Positions 42,899 to 52,023 of a DNA stretch of 64,000 bases are shown one piece after another. The stretch's first letter is position 1; each line of letters opens with the position of its first letter. A program made the translations under genes and the position numbers. The stretch is from contig NZ_VDET01000007.1 in assembly GCF_006381105.1 (NCBI RefSeq), positions 248,001 through 312,000 of the forward strand. Direction: 5' to 3'. This stretch comes from Flavicella sediminum (lineage in GTDB: Bacteria; Bacteroidota; Bacteroidia; Flavobacteriales; Flavobacteriaceae). Below the pieces are notes generated by a model. The model was not told the DNA's origin and did no database searches. It saw nothing but the letters and a program-made list of their open reading frames with translations.

Positions 42899-44110
42899 TT
42901 AAAATAATGAGATATATGCATCACTTAAAACTTGAAAATTGTGCTTCTCTTTCACAAATTCATAGCCTTTCAAACCTATAGCTGTTAATTCTTTATCTTC
43001 TTTACAGGCAAAGTACTTTACCCCATCTACTATGGCTTCTGCTGATTCAGGTTTTACAATAATTCCACCACCCGACATTTCTATTGGATCGTTAATTTTA
43101 TTAGAAGAAACTAATACAGGCTTTTTGCTAAGCATATAATCAAAAAACTTATTAGAAGAAACACCATAATCAAAAAGTGGAGTATCATTACGGCCTACAA
43201 AACAAACATCAAAATAACTAAGCATGTGTTGTACTTGGTTCTTATTTATTTTGGAAATGAACGTCACATTGGTATTTCCCTTTACTTCATTTTGCAACTC
43301 TTCTTTTAAATAACCATCACCAACCAAAACAAAATGAATCTTTTCATCTGCTTTTAACAATATAGAAGCCTCTATTAAATATTCTAAAGCATTTGCCATT
43401 CCCATAGTTCCTGTATACCCTACAATAAATTTATTTTTAGGAATACTAGCGATTGTTTCTTGCGGCAATTCTTCATTTACCAATAAATCCTCATCAATAC
43501 CATTAGGTATCCAAACAAACTTTGAAGGGTCTTTAGAAATCGCATTTATATAGCTATGTGCATTAGGAAGCAGCGAAACAATCTTGTCGGCTTTTTTATA
43601 GCCAAATGTTTCAAACCACTTCATTAACACCACCATTGGGTGCCATTTTGAATAGCCTTTTAAATACATAGGTGTTAACGGCCATAAATCTCTAATTTCG
43701 AAAAATAATTTTGAGGCTTTGTATTTTCTTTTCAAATACCAACCCGAAACAATAGGGAAGATTGGCATGGATGAAACCAAAACTACAGCAGGTTTTCCCA
43801 ATAATTCTGGAGTTAAACTTAGTATACGGAATGCAAAAACAATCATACTCCAAAGCTTAAAAATACTTCCTCCATCGTATTCTGGTATTTTTACCCAGCA
43901 AAATGTAATTCCTTTCTCCACTTCTTCAAGAGTAAACTTTTTATTTTCAATCTTAGGTTGATTTTTAAACAAATGATTATAGGAACCTGAAACAATTTTC
44001 ACATCGTATCCTTTTTTCACCCAAAATTTACTAAAATAATAATGACGTTCTCCCCAACCAGAATCCGACTTTCCTGCGGTCATATTTAATACCCAAATAG
44101 TTTTACTCAT
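42899..44110 (-). CDS. Glycosyltransferase family 4, WbuB-like
   Basis: A 403-residue GT-B glycosyltransferase. The opening ILNMTAGK-like segment and FEIRDLWPLTPMYLK (about residues 130-145) resemble WbuB-type GT4 enzymes of O-antigen clusters, which often add an N-acetylated deoxyhexosamine; this sugar specificity is only suggested. The C-terminal donor site is near GYTGTMGMANALEYLIEA and GGGIIVKPE. It is cytoplasmic or membrane-associated and acts on the lipid-linked repeat unit. It starts two bases after the CapK-like gene. Confidence 0.88.
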   Translation of the reverse strand: MSKTIWVLNMTAGKSDSGWGERHYYFSKFWVKKGYDVKIVSGSYNHLFKNQPKIENKKFTLEEVEKGITFCWVKIPEYDGGSIFKLWSMIVFAFRILSLTPELLGKPAVVLVSSMPIFPIVSGWYLKRKYKASKLFFEIRDLWPLTPMYLKGYSKWHPMVVLMKWFETFGYKKADKIVSLLPNAHSYINAISKDPSKFVWIPNGIDEDLLVNEELPQETIASIPKNKFIVGYTGTMGMANALEYLIEASILLKADEKIHFVLVGDGYLKEELQNEVKGNTNVTFISKINKNQVQHMLSYFDVCFVGRNDTPLFDYGVSSNKFFDYMLSKKPVLVSSNKINDPIEMSGGGIIVKPESAEAIVDGVKYFACKEDKELTAIGLKGYEFVKEKHNFQVLSDAYISLF

Positions 44111-44112
44111 AA

Positions 44113-45510
44113 TTACTGTTCTATTTTTGAAATAACTGCTCGAAACTTCCCATTTGCCATCAACGGTATTGTATCCAAATAATTAAATTTTATTTGCACT
44201 TGTTCTCCTATTTGCTTTTTTAAACGTGTACGCATTTCATTTTCACTTTCTTTTGAAAATGATGGATGTACTACACAATTCAACTCAAATTCTGAAAGAG
44301 AATTTTGAATAATTTGCCCTTGTTTTAAATGTTCTATATCTGTAAATATGGAATGGAATCGTACCATTTTACGACCATCTAAAGTAGTAATCGTATCCTC
44401 AGTTCTACCTGAAATTTCTTTTACAATAGGCATCTGAACATTACTTTTTGATTTTTGTTCTTTGGCCATAGTCACACAGTCTCCAATACGATATCGAATT
44501 AAAGGCTGGTCAAAATTTAGCAAACCTGTTGCAATAACTTCTCCATTTTCACCTGTCAAAACTTCATTTCCATGCGCATCCACAACTTCCATTATTCCGG
44601 TATCCTGACTAAAAATAAGTTCCCCAAAAGAATTTTCAGAGATCAGTCCACAGGCCTCTACGCCACTATAACTATCGTACACTTTGCATTGAAACGCTTT
44701 TTCAATGACCGTTCGCATTTCTGAAGTTAATTTTTCACTTGAAGTGATCACTGCTTTTTGCTTCGGTACTTCTATTTTTTTTTGAACAATAAAATCTGCC
44801 AAATAATAAATACTCATGGCATAGCCTACTAAGTATTCTACTTTATTCTTTACAAAACCGGCAACATAATCATCAACCGTATCTAAAGAAATATGGTACG
44901 CAGAAAAATAAGTTTGTTTTTCTGCCGCATTGAAACGGTAAAAAGGAGCTTTCGCAGAACTGTCTTCACCAATTTTTCTTCCACCAATCATTCCTCTATT
45001 CATGGTCTTATCGATACCTGCCCATTTACGAATTCGCACTTCATAGGCTGCACTCCAAATTTGATGAAAATATTTACTGAAATAAATTTTTGTAGGAGTC
45101 CCGGTACTTCCACTACTGGAATAAAACCCGCCTGGTTTTTTATGTAACGACAATAATTTATTTTCTCCAAACTTACGCAAAGCCTCTTTTTCCAAATAAG
45201 GTAATTTCGGCAATTGACTTAGTTCAAAATTTTTGAAATCTTCAATTGTAAACCCATGTTTTGTGTACAACTCCTTATAATAAGGCACTGTTTCAAACGC
45301 ATGCACTAATAATTTTCTTAGTTCCTGTGTTTGATAATCTTTCCAAGCTTCTGCCGTCTTTTTTTCATTTTGAAGAAAAACAGCTACATACTCAGAAAAA
45401 ACACCCCCAAAACGTCTGTTTTTTCGATAATAGCCATAACAAGAAATACATACATTTTGTATCCAAATAGGGCTGTTATAAAACAGCTTATTTATTTTTT
45501 TTTTGAACAT
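44113..45510 (-). CDS. CapK-like adenylate-forming enzyme (phenylacetate-CoA ligase family)
   Basis: A 465-residue adenylate-forming protein of the PaaK/CapK family. The P-loop is SSSGSTGTPTKIYF (about residues 131-144); the A5-like motif is YSGVEACGLI (about 283-292); the C-terminal part carries RYRIGD (about 340). In polysaccharide clusters CapK homologues are frequent but their reaction is poorly known; activation of a carboxylic acid for acylation of a sugar is a reasonable inference. It lies between a methyltransferase gene (25 bases upstream) and the WbuB-like gene (two bases downstream). Confidence 0.85.
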   Translation of the reverse strand: MFKKKINKLFYNSPIWIQNVCISCYGYYRKNRRFGGVFSEYVAVFLQNEKKTAEAWKDYQTQELRKLLVHAFETVPYYKELYTKHGFTIEDFKNFELSQLPKLPYLEKEALRKFGENKLLSLHKKPGGFYSSSGSTGTPTKIYFSKYFHQIWSAAYEVRIRKWAGIDKTMNRGMIGGRKIGEDSSAKAPFYRFNAAEKQTYFSAYHISLDTVDDYVAGFVKNKVEYLVGYAMSIYYLADFIVQKKIEVPKQKAVITSSEKLTSEMRTVIEKAFQCKVYDSYSGVEACGLISENSFGELIFSQDTGIMEVVDAHGNEVLTGENGEVIATGLLNFDQPLIRYRIGDCVTMAKEQKSKSNVQMPIVKEISGRTEDTITTLDGRKMVRFHSIFTDIEHLKQGQIIQNSLSEFELNCVVHPSFSKESENEMRTRLKKQIGEQVQIKFNYLDTIPLMANGKFRAVISKIEQ

Positions 45511-45535
45511 GAAGCGTGGTGTTACAAGAGCTCCT

Positions 45536-46468
45536 CTATTTTTCTCCTAAAAGGTAAAAATACCTTGCAAATTCTTCTTTTTTATTTATTTTAAATTGGG
45601 AATCTACCATGGCATCTTCCATAGGTTTTGATGTATGAAAATGAAAAGTATGATCATCAACAGATACTCTTTTTGATACCTGATAACATTTTCTTGCCAC
45701 CACTTCTAACAAACTTGGTAAAGACCATTTTAGTGATTTTAATTTGGTCATGACCCTACCACCTAAAGGCACATCCAAATGACTGAAAATAAATAACTGT
45801 CCACCAGGCTTTAATACTCGATAAGCTTCTTTGATAAACGCTTTATAATCTGCAAAATGATCAATTGAAGCCAAACTCATTACAATATCTACTGAATTGT
45901 CTTTGAAAGGTAATTTTTCAGCATGACATAATAAATGATTCATTTTAGTCTCTAACAACTGCGGATAAATTCTTAAAAATTGATCGTGTAACAAACGAAC
46001 ATTTGGATCTATCAAAAAGTAATTATTCTCTTCAGGATATCTGAAAAAGCTACACTGTGCCTGACCTGTTCCTGCCCCAACATCAACAATTGTTTTGCCT
46101 TTAACATGCGCCAAACCTGTTTCATTACTAATATAATGTGTAAGTGGTAAATTACGCATCAGTGCATAAGACGTCAAGGCTTTGTGATAATTTAAAAATT
46201 TAGAATTCAATCGACCCCAATTTTTATCTTCTTCAAGAATTTTTTTGTCACGAAAATCTACAATATTATCTTTTATCGCATATTCTCTGCTAGAAGCATC
46301 ACTTTTTAAACGATCTCCCTCTTTTGTTAAAGATTGATTTGTTTCTATACACTGCAAAACATCAACATAAGTTTCTACATCATTTCTGTTTTGTTCGTAT
46401 AATTTTGCATCTTGATAAACATTTCGTTGTTTATCAATCATGGCTCGGTAGGTTTTACTTAAATTCAA
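45536..46468 (-). CDS. SAM-dependent methyltransferase
   Basis: A 310-residue class I methyltransferase. The SAM site is TIVDVGAGTGQAQ (about residues 127-139); the methyltransferase_11 signature AEKLPFKDNSVDIVMSLASIDHF follows (about 190-212), then AYRVLKPGGQLFIF. The N-terminal 100 residues are charged and of unknown role. It probably methylates a sugar or a carboxyl group of the polysaccharide or its precursor. The start is four bases after the preceding GT4 gene. Confidence 0.88.
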   Translation of the reverse strand: MNLSKTYRAMIDKQRNVYQDAKLYEQNRNDVETYVDVLQCIETNQSLTKEGDRLKSDASSREYAIKDNIVDFRDKKILEEDKNWGRLNSKFLNYHKALTSYALMRNLPLTHYISNETGLAHVKGKTIVDVGAGTGQAQCSFFRYPEENNYFLIDPNVRLLHDQFLRIYPQLLETKMNHLLCHAEKLPFKDNSVDIVMSLASIDHFADYKAFIKEAYRVLKPGGQLFIFSHLDVPLGGRVMTKLKSLKWSLPSLLEVVARKCYQVSKRVSVDDHTFHFHTSKPMEDAMVDSQFKINKKEEFARYFYLLGEK

Positions 46469-46472
46469 ATCT

Positions 46473-47495
46473 TTAATTTAAAATATTTATCCAATCTTTT
46501 TTCACAGTTTGCCAATCAAAAGCTTCCACTTTTTCTCTTGCACATTGCGTTATTTTTTGTCTTTTTGTGCTATTTTCAAATAAATCTATAATTGCATTTG
46601 TCATGGCAATATCGTCATTTTTATCAACTAAAATACCATCTTTTGCATTATCAATTAAATAGGGTACTCCACCAACATTGGTTGATACAATTGGAATTCC
46701 CAATGCCATCGCTTCCATCACACTTACCGGCGTATTGTCAAAATTAGTTGTATTTATAAAAACATCAAAATTTTCTGATAATTTATGCCATTTTTCTTTA
46801 GGTAATGTACCCGTAAACTCTACACTTTTATTTAAATTCAACTCTTTAACCAAAGAGACTGTTTCAATATAAGAAGCATCTTTATGAGGTCCTACCATGC
46901 ACAAGGTTGTTTGCGGGTATTTTTTTTGCACATTTTTTAAAACCCGAATAGCCATTGTTGGGTTGTATAACTGTACAAATGCTCTCACATAAAGAATTTT
47001 ATAATTTAATTTTCTATTCGTTATATAATTGTAGGAATCTAATTCTAATATATTTGGAATGAATTGAGTTAAAAAACCGCGCTTTTCAAATTCATATTTT
47101 AAATAGCCCGAGGGGGCCACATTTTTATAGGCGTTTTTAAAAATTAAACCAGCTAATTTTGGCGAAGAATCTAAGCGAGCTGGTAAATTACCTCCGTGCA
47201 AAATAGGAATATATTTCAATCCAAATAATCTGGCTAACTGTGAGGTTACAAAAGCAAAGTAAAAACTAATCGTACTAAAAGTATCAATTAAAACATAGTC
47301 TACTTTATTCCTATATTTTAGAATAGCAAAACACATGGCTATTAAGCGTAAAAATTTAAATTTATTTTTAGAGCTAGTTACCACGGTATAAGACTCCGTT
47401 CTTAATAAATTACTCAGCGTTTGCATGGTATTCATATAACCGGATCGCTGTGTCAGATCATTCCCTATATATAATATTTTTTTACTCAATTTCAT
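46473..47495 (-). CDS. Glycosyltransferase family 4
   Basis: A 340-residue GT-B enzyme. The GT4 C-terminal signature is plain: NYKILYVRAFVQLYNP (acceptor/donor cleft start, about 175-190), and NTTNFDNTPVSVMEAMALGIPIVSTNVGG with the EX7E pattern (about 260-290). The N-terminus lacks the usual glycine-rich GG loop but has ILYIGND. Donor and acceptor unknown. It overlaps the O-antigen ligase-like gene by 14 bases. Confidence 0.9.
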   Translation of the reverse strand: MKLSKKILYIGNDLTQRSGYMNTMQTLSNLLRTESYTVVTSSKNKFKFLRLIAMCFAILKYRNKVDYVLIDTFSTISFYFAFVTSQLARLFGLKYIPILHGGNLPARLDSSPKLAGLIFKNAYKNVAPSGYLKYEFEKRGFLTQFIPNILELDSYNYITNRKLNYKILYVRAFVQLYNPTMAIRVLKNVQKKYPQTTLCMVGPHKDASYIETVSLVKELNLNKSVEFTGTLPKEKWHKLSENFDVFINTTNFDNTPVSVMEAMALGIPIVSTNVGGVPYLIDNAKDGILVDKNDDIAMTNAIIDLFENSTKRQKITQCAREKVEAFDWQTVKKDWINILN

Positions 47496-48843
47496 CCGTT
47501 TCTAAATTGTCATCAAATTCTTCCGGATCATCATTTCTAATATGTATTAAGCTCAAGCCATATATAAACCCAGGAAATGCAATTCTCATAGCAGAATGAC
47601 TGATTGTCAAAAACCAAAACAGATAAAAAGCCAACAAAAAGCCCTTGGCATAAAGACTTGAATAATACATATTTATTAAAGGTACGGTAATCAATAATAA
47701 AAGTAAAAATAATCCTATGGTACCATGTTCTTCAATTAATCGAAACACCTCATTATGAGAAGCTACCACCATGTCATTATATTCTTCAAGTCTTCTATAT
47801 TTTCCATTACCAACTCCAATACCCAAAATGGGACTTTCATAAAATCCTCCTAATTGTTCTAAAATAATGTCAATACGTCCAGAAGTTATGTCTTCCTTTG
47901 CTGTTCCACTTGCGTTCTTACCTGTAAATCTATTCAAAATCATTCCATTGGTTACGGCTGTACTGTAAATCCAAACACTTACCACGACAACAGAACCCAC
48001 CGCAAGGTATTTTACTAAATTTACAACAAACTTTCCTTTGTCTAATAAACTAAAAAACAAAAACCCCCCAAAGGCGATAAATGCCGTAAGAATTCCTCCT
48101 CTTGAAAAAGTCATAATTCCTCTATAAAATAAATATGCCGATATAAGGATATCTAAAAATACAACACCTGTGATTTTTTTCTTTTGTGAAATGAGAACCA
48201 TAATTAGAAAAAAACCGAAACCTAATATGGTTGCTACCTGATTAGGGCCAAAACCTCCCGACATTTTTACGTTTGCAGCACCACTAAATGCAATTTGCCT
48301 AATGTCTGGTGTTTTCACGTAGAGTAAGCCTAACATACAACAAACAGGCAGTAACATATAATACAATGAATTGAGTAAAACCTGCTTTGAAATATTTATT
48401 TTATAAAAATAAATAGCTGATAAACCTAATACAAAAGGTCCAGAAAGGTTAAACGCAATCTGCTTTCTAATCAAAGTTTCTGTTGGTGCATCTGCCATAG
48501 AAATACCAATTAATAATAACAGTAAATAGAAAAAATAAACAATTACCGATGAATTAAGCTCTCTCTTATAATAAATACCTATTCCTAAAATAATAATAAC
48601 AGCGTACTTTCCATATTCATAAAAAATGACACCACTAGTCATTCTTAAATAAACCTCGAGTGCCGTAAGATATCCTGCATAGAATAAAGCCAAGTTATTT
48701 CGATCTCGTGTCAGTATAATATGAACACAACCTATTGCCAAAACTAATAGCCCAAGCATTAATGGTATTGTTTTACTAGTACTTAGTAAACCAATCACAA
48801 AATGAATAGAAACGATAAATATTCCTTTATACTTATTTAACAC
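47482..48843 (-). CDS. O-antigen ligase/polymerase-like membrane protein (Wzy_C)
   Basis: A 453-residue polytopic membrane protein with about 11-12 segments. The Wzy_C/WaaL hallmarks are present: TFSRGGILTAF, the large periplasmic loop with SGRIDIILEQLGGFYESPILGIGVGNGKY (a 20-residue portion of which is conserved) and SHNEVFRLIEEHGTIGL with the loop histidine. It either polymerises repeat units (Wzy) or joins the finished chain to lipid A-core (WaaL); the two are not separable by sequence here. The acidic tail DDPEEFDDNLETDEIE is unusual. Confidence 0.88.
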   Translation of the reverse strand: MLNKYKGIFIVSIHFVIGLLSTSKTIPLMLGLLVLAIGCVHIILTRDRNNLALFYAGYLTALEVYLRMTSGVIFYEYGKYAVIIILGIGIYYKRELNSSVIVYFFYLLLLLIGISMADAPTETLIRKQIAFNLSGPFVLGLSAIYFYKINISKQVLLNSLYYMLLPVCCMLGLLYVKTPDIRQIAFSGAANVKMSGGFGPNQVATILGFGFFLIMVLISQKKKITGVVFLDILISAYLFYRGIMTFSRGGILTAFIAFGGFLFFSLLDKGKFVVNLVKYLAVGSVVVVSVWIYSTAVTNGMILNRFTGKNASGTAKEDITSGRIDIILEQLGGFYESPILGIGVGNGKYRRLEEYNDMVVASHNEVFRLIEEHGTIGLFLLLLLITVPLINMYYSSLYAKGFLLAFYLFWFLTISHSAMRIAFPGFIYGLSLIHIRNDDPEEFDDNLETDEIE

Positions 48844-49913
48844 TTATATATATTTACTATTTTTTCTAAAAATATTTCTTTAGAATATCCTTCGATTACT
48901 TTCTTGTTTATAGACAAAGATAATTTTTCTCTTTTAGTTCTAGACATAATTAGCAATTCAATTCCTTCTGCTAATTTTCCAGGATTTAATGCTTCGACCA
49001 AAATACCCGTTGCATTATGTTGAACAACAGCGCTGCATTCTCCTACATTGGTAACCACTACAGGTAGTTTTGCCAATCCATATTCCAATAAAGCCACAGG
49101 TAAACCTTCCGATTTGGAAGACAAAACACCTATAGTAGCTTGCGATAAAATAGGCTCAATATCGGAACATACTCCGTACAAAAAAACACTTGTTTCAAGA
49201 TGATTGAATTTGATAAATTCTTTTACCTTCATAGAATACGCATCTTCATAGTCCTTCCCAATTAAATGCAAAGTCCAATCAGTTTGTGTTTCTTTTATTT
49301 TTTTAAAAGCTTCTAATAAATTTAAATGGTCTTTTTGTTCTCTAAAACCAGCAAGGTGCACAATTCTTTTTCCTGCTATACCTTTTAAAACAGTAACAGC
49401 TTCTTTCTTTTCAAAAAAAGCAAAATTATTCAGCAACAAAACATCCTTACAATGAAGTTTACTTTCCGCCCAATTTTTCAAACTAGAATTGACAACAAGT
49501 ATTTTTGAGAAGAAATAAGAGAAAACCGCTAACGGAAAGGTTTTCCTTTCGCTTAAATAATCTGAATTCCCAAAATGGTCATGCCAAATTAATTTCAAAC
49601 TCGGACGTAGCATTTTAATACAAAATGCAATAAACCAAGATGAAGCATGTGCGTGTAAGGTATTTATGTCATTTGCAACCATGTATTTTCTAAGTCGCCA
49701 CAATGCCCCAAAATCAAAAACTTTTTTTCTATCCAAATACAAATACCCAACATTACTAGCAATGTTTTCTTTTAACAAGCCTTCTTTTCTAGTTGCACAT
49801 AAATGAGAAGTGATATTTTTCTCAGCCAAGCCATTGGCTATATTGACCGCTAAAACCTCAGCCCCTCCAACATTTAAAGAATCGACTATTTGCATTGCTC
49901 TAATATCTCTCAC
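48837..49913 (-). CDS. Glycosyltransferase family 4
   Basis: A 358-residue GT-B enzyme. N-terminal SLNVGGAEVLAVNIANGL (about residues 13-30) is the typical GT4 acceptor-domain opening, LHAHASSWF follows near 98, and the C-terminal donor part has SSKSEGLPVALLEYGLAKLPVVVTNVGE (EX7E, about 264-291). Overlaps the next upstream gene by four (ATGA) and the O-antigen ligase-like gene by seven bases. Specificity unknown. Confidence 0.92.
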   Translation of the reverse strand: MRDIRAMQIVDSLNVGGAEVLAVNIANGLAEKNITSHLCATRKEGLLKENIASNVGYLYLDRKKVFDFGALWRLRKYMVANDINTLHAHASSWFIAFCIKMLRPSLKLIWHDHFGNSDYLSERKTFPLAVFSYFFSKILVVNSSLKNWAESKLHCKDVLLLNNFAFFEKKEAVTVLKGIAGKRIVHLAGFREQKDHLNLLEAFKKIKETQTDWTLHLIGKDYEDAYSMKVKEFIKFNHLETSVFLYGVCSDIEPILSQATIGVLSSKSEGLPVALLEYGLAKLPVVVTNVGECSAVVQHNATGILVEALNPGKLAEGIELLIMSRTKREKLSLSINKKVIEGYSKEIFLEKIVNIYKC

Positions 49914-51025
49914 TTTAGTAATTTTTGTATTTCATTTTCAAATCGGTCAAGTGTGTATTGCTGCGACCAGTTTTGGGCATTTAAAACATGTGCTTTGTAC
50001 AAGTCTGCATCCTTTAAATACATAGCAAGCTTTTCGCTTACAGATGCTACAGAAGCTTCGACCAGGGCACCTCTCGTTTCATTTCCTAACATAAAAGGAA
50101 CACAAGAAACTTTGGATGTAATAGGCAAACAGCCCCAAAACATAGCTTCTGCAACCACCTTTGGCCATCCTTCCGACTTAGATATAAAAAGTAAAAAATG
50201 ACTTCTTTCAAAAGCTTGTTGTACTATTTTCTTATCTGAATTTCCATGTAAAGTAACCACTTCACTTAATTTATTTTCAATAATATATACTGAAACAGCA
50301 GCAAATTCTGCCCCGTCTCCATACATATCTAAATGTACGCTTTCTCCCTTTTTGAAAAGTTCTTCAACTACTTTTACGCTTAATAAGGGTTGTTTCCCTT
50401 CGCTAAAAGTTCCAACAAAGATAAAATTAATGGTTTCGTCGAAATTTCTAAGTGGAATTTTTTCAATATCCTTTTTCCAATAAGAAGCCGTGAAAAATGG
50501 TTTTATGTTTTTACTTTGATTCTCCCATTCGCCATATACCAGTACCTGACAATTTCGTGTTAAAAAAGTGTTTGAAATCAGCCATTTTTGAAAATTATAA
50601 CTTTTTGGCTGTCTACTCTTTGGATCCCAATTACCTGCATATTTAACCGTTTTGGGTTTAGAAGGAAAGGCTATTTGTGCAATACAACCCAACAATCCCA
50701 CATTTCCTGGACATCGCAAATGAATATGGTCTGCCCACATCATGGTCTTTATTATTTTGATAAAAACGATAGGAATTTTAAAAATAGATTTTACTTTTTC
50801 TTTGAGGCCAATCAAATTAAAATTCGGTATTTCTTCAAAAAAAATAGTTTCTCCTTTGTAATTTGTTTCTATTTTTATCCGATTTTCATTTGTTTTAGGT
50901 GCTACAATTTTCGTTTGGTTTACCTGTTTTAACCATAAATTCATTTCACGAACATATGGTTCGTAAGCAAACCATTCATTTTCTATTTTTTTATGTACAA
51001 CATGGGTTATAATAGCAAACTTCAT
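49910..51025 (-). CDS. Glycosyltransferase (GT-B, family 4-like)
   Basis: A 371-residue GT-B enzyme. Donor-site segments are INFIFVGTFSEGKQP (about 200-214) and FLLFISKSEGWPKVVAEAMFWGCLPITSKV (EX7E-like, about 278-306). The acceptor half contains IHLRCPGNVGLLG (about 101-113), which is unusual among the neighbouring GT4 proteins. No membrane segment. It overlaps both neighbours by a few bases, in line with co-translation. Confidence 0.88.
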   Translation of the reverse strand: MKFAIITHVVHKKIENEWFAYEPYVREMNLWLKQVNQTKIVAPKTNENRIKIETNYKGETIFFEEIPNFNLIGLKEKVKSIFKIPIVFIKIIKTMMWADHIHLRCPGNVGLLGCIAQIAFPSKPKTVKYAGNWDPKSRQPKSYNFQKWLISNTFLTRNCQVLVYGEWENQSKNIKPFFTASYWKKDIEKIPLRNFDETINFIFVGTFSEGKQPLLSVKVVEELFKKGESVHLDMYGDGAEFAAVSVYIIENKLSEVVTLHGNSDKKIVQQAFERSHFLLFISKSEGWPKVVAEAMFWGCLPITSKVSCVPFMLGNETRGALVEASVASVSEKLAMYLKDADLYKAHVLNAQNWSQQYTLDRFENEIQKLLK

Positions 51026-52023
51026 TATTGGACTTTTGGTTTGTTAAAAATTAAACTCAGTAAACCTGCAATTCTACCCAAACTTTCGGTGAGCGCTTCT
51101 TTTTTATTAGCCGTAGTTAGAACATTACTTAAGCGAATAAAAGTCAGTAACAAAAGAATAAAATTCCATTTTACACGTGCTTTAAATTTAGGCTTTGGAA
51201 ATTTCACTCTCCAAACATACCATCCATTTCTAACCACCATTTTCCCATAGGAAAATTTATTTGGTCTTCCTCCTGCCTCGTGGTAATGCATTAATTGCGC
51301 TGCAGTATTGACAAATAATTTGTATTTAGAAGAAACTCTTAGGCAATAGTCCATGTCTTCATAAAGTCCATAACCCTCAAAATAAGTCGAAAATTTAATT
51401 TTTTGTACCACTTCCTTTCTATAAGAAGACACGCCACCCATAAAATATTCAACAGCATATATTTTACCATTTGGAGGTAAAAAACTTACTGAAAAACCAT
51501 TTGAAAATTCAGGCATAAAACAAGGTACGGTATTGGGCAATAAATTTAATTTTTTACGCAATACATTCCTAGATCCTAATTTTCGAATAGAGCCATCCAA
51601 TACAAAATCGTCAAAACCTAAATTTCTATCTTTTTCTAATGTATCCCAATGCACTTCATTTGTAATATAACCACCTACTCCCCCAGCCTCTGGATGGATT
51701 TTGTAAGTATGAATCAATTCTTTAAAATAAAAAGTTTCTAAGACGATATCATCATCTAAAAAACAAACTATTTCCATGGCCATAGCGACTTTAGAAATTC
51801 CAAAGTTTCGTTGCTTGGTTAAGCCTCTATCTGTATCGGATACTTTGTAATAGACTAGATTTTTAAATGAATGGGCTTGCAGAATGTCTTGGGTCTCTTC
51901 ATTCAATGATCCGTCAACCACCAAAATTTCATCTGGATACAATTCCTGTTTTTCAACAGATTTTAGCAACTTTAAAATTGCTTGTGGCCTTTGGTAGGTA
52001 CAAATTATGAGACTAAATTTCAT
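51025..52023 (-). CDS. Glycosyltransferase family 2
   Basis: A 332-residue GT-A enzyme. Opening FSLIICTYQRPQAILKLLKS (residues 3-22), nucleotide/metal motif VCFLDDDIVLE (Asp triad near 90-93), and the catalytic region YEDMDYCLR (about 222-230). The C-terminus is basic with one hydrophobic helix (about 290-305), suggesting attachment to the inner membrane. It shares one base with the gene downstream and overlaps the upstream GT4 gene by 11. Confidence 0.92.
   Translation of the reverse strand: MKFSLIICTYQRPQAILKLLKSVEKQELYPDEILVVDGSLNEETQDILQAHSFKNLVYYKVSDTDRGLTKQRNFGISKVAMAMEIVCFLDDDIVLETFYFKELIHTYKIHPEAGGVGGYITNEVHWDTLEKDRNLGFDDFVLDGSIRKLGSRNVLRKKLNLLPNTVPCFMPEFSNGFSVSFLPPNGKIYAVEYFMGGVSSYRKEVVQKIKFSTYFEGYGLYEDMDYCLRVSSKYKLFVNTAAQLMHYHEAGGRPNKFSYGKMVVRNGWYVWRVKFPKPKFKARVKWNFILLLLTFIRLSNVLTTANKKEALTESLGRIAGLLSLIFNKPKVQ

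Noticed and set aside
50588-50932. A 114-codon plus-strand open frame opposite a glycosyltransferase gene, and similar ones in the cluster (for example 40791-41228 opposite the acyltransferase)
   Set aside because: Composition (many Phe, Tyr, Ile, Cys, with no domain pattern) is that of an antisense shadow of AT-rich coding DNA.
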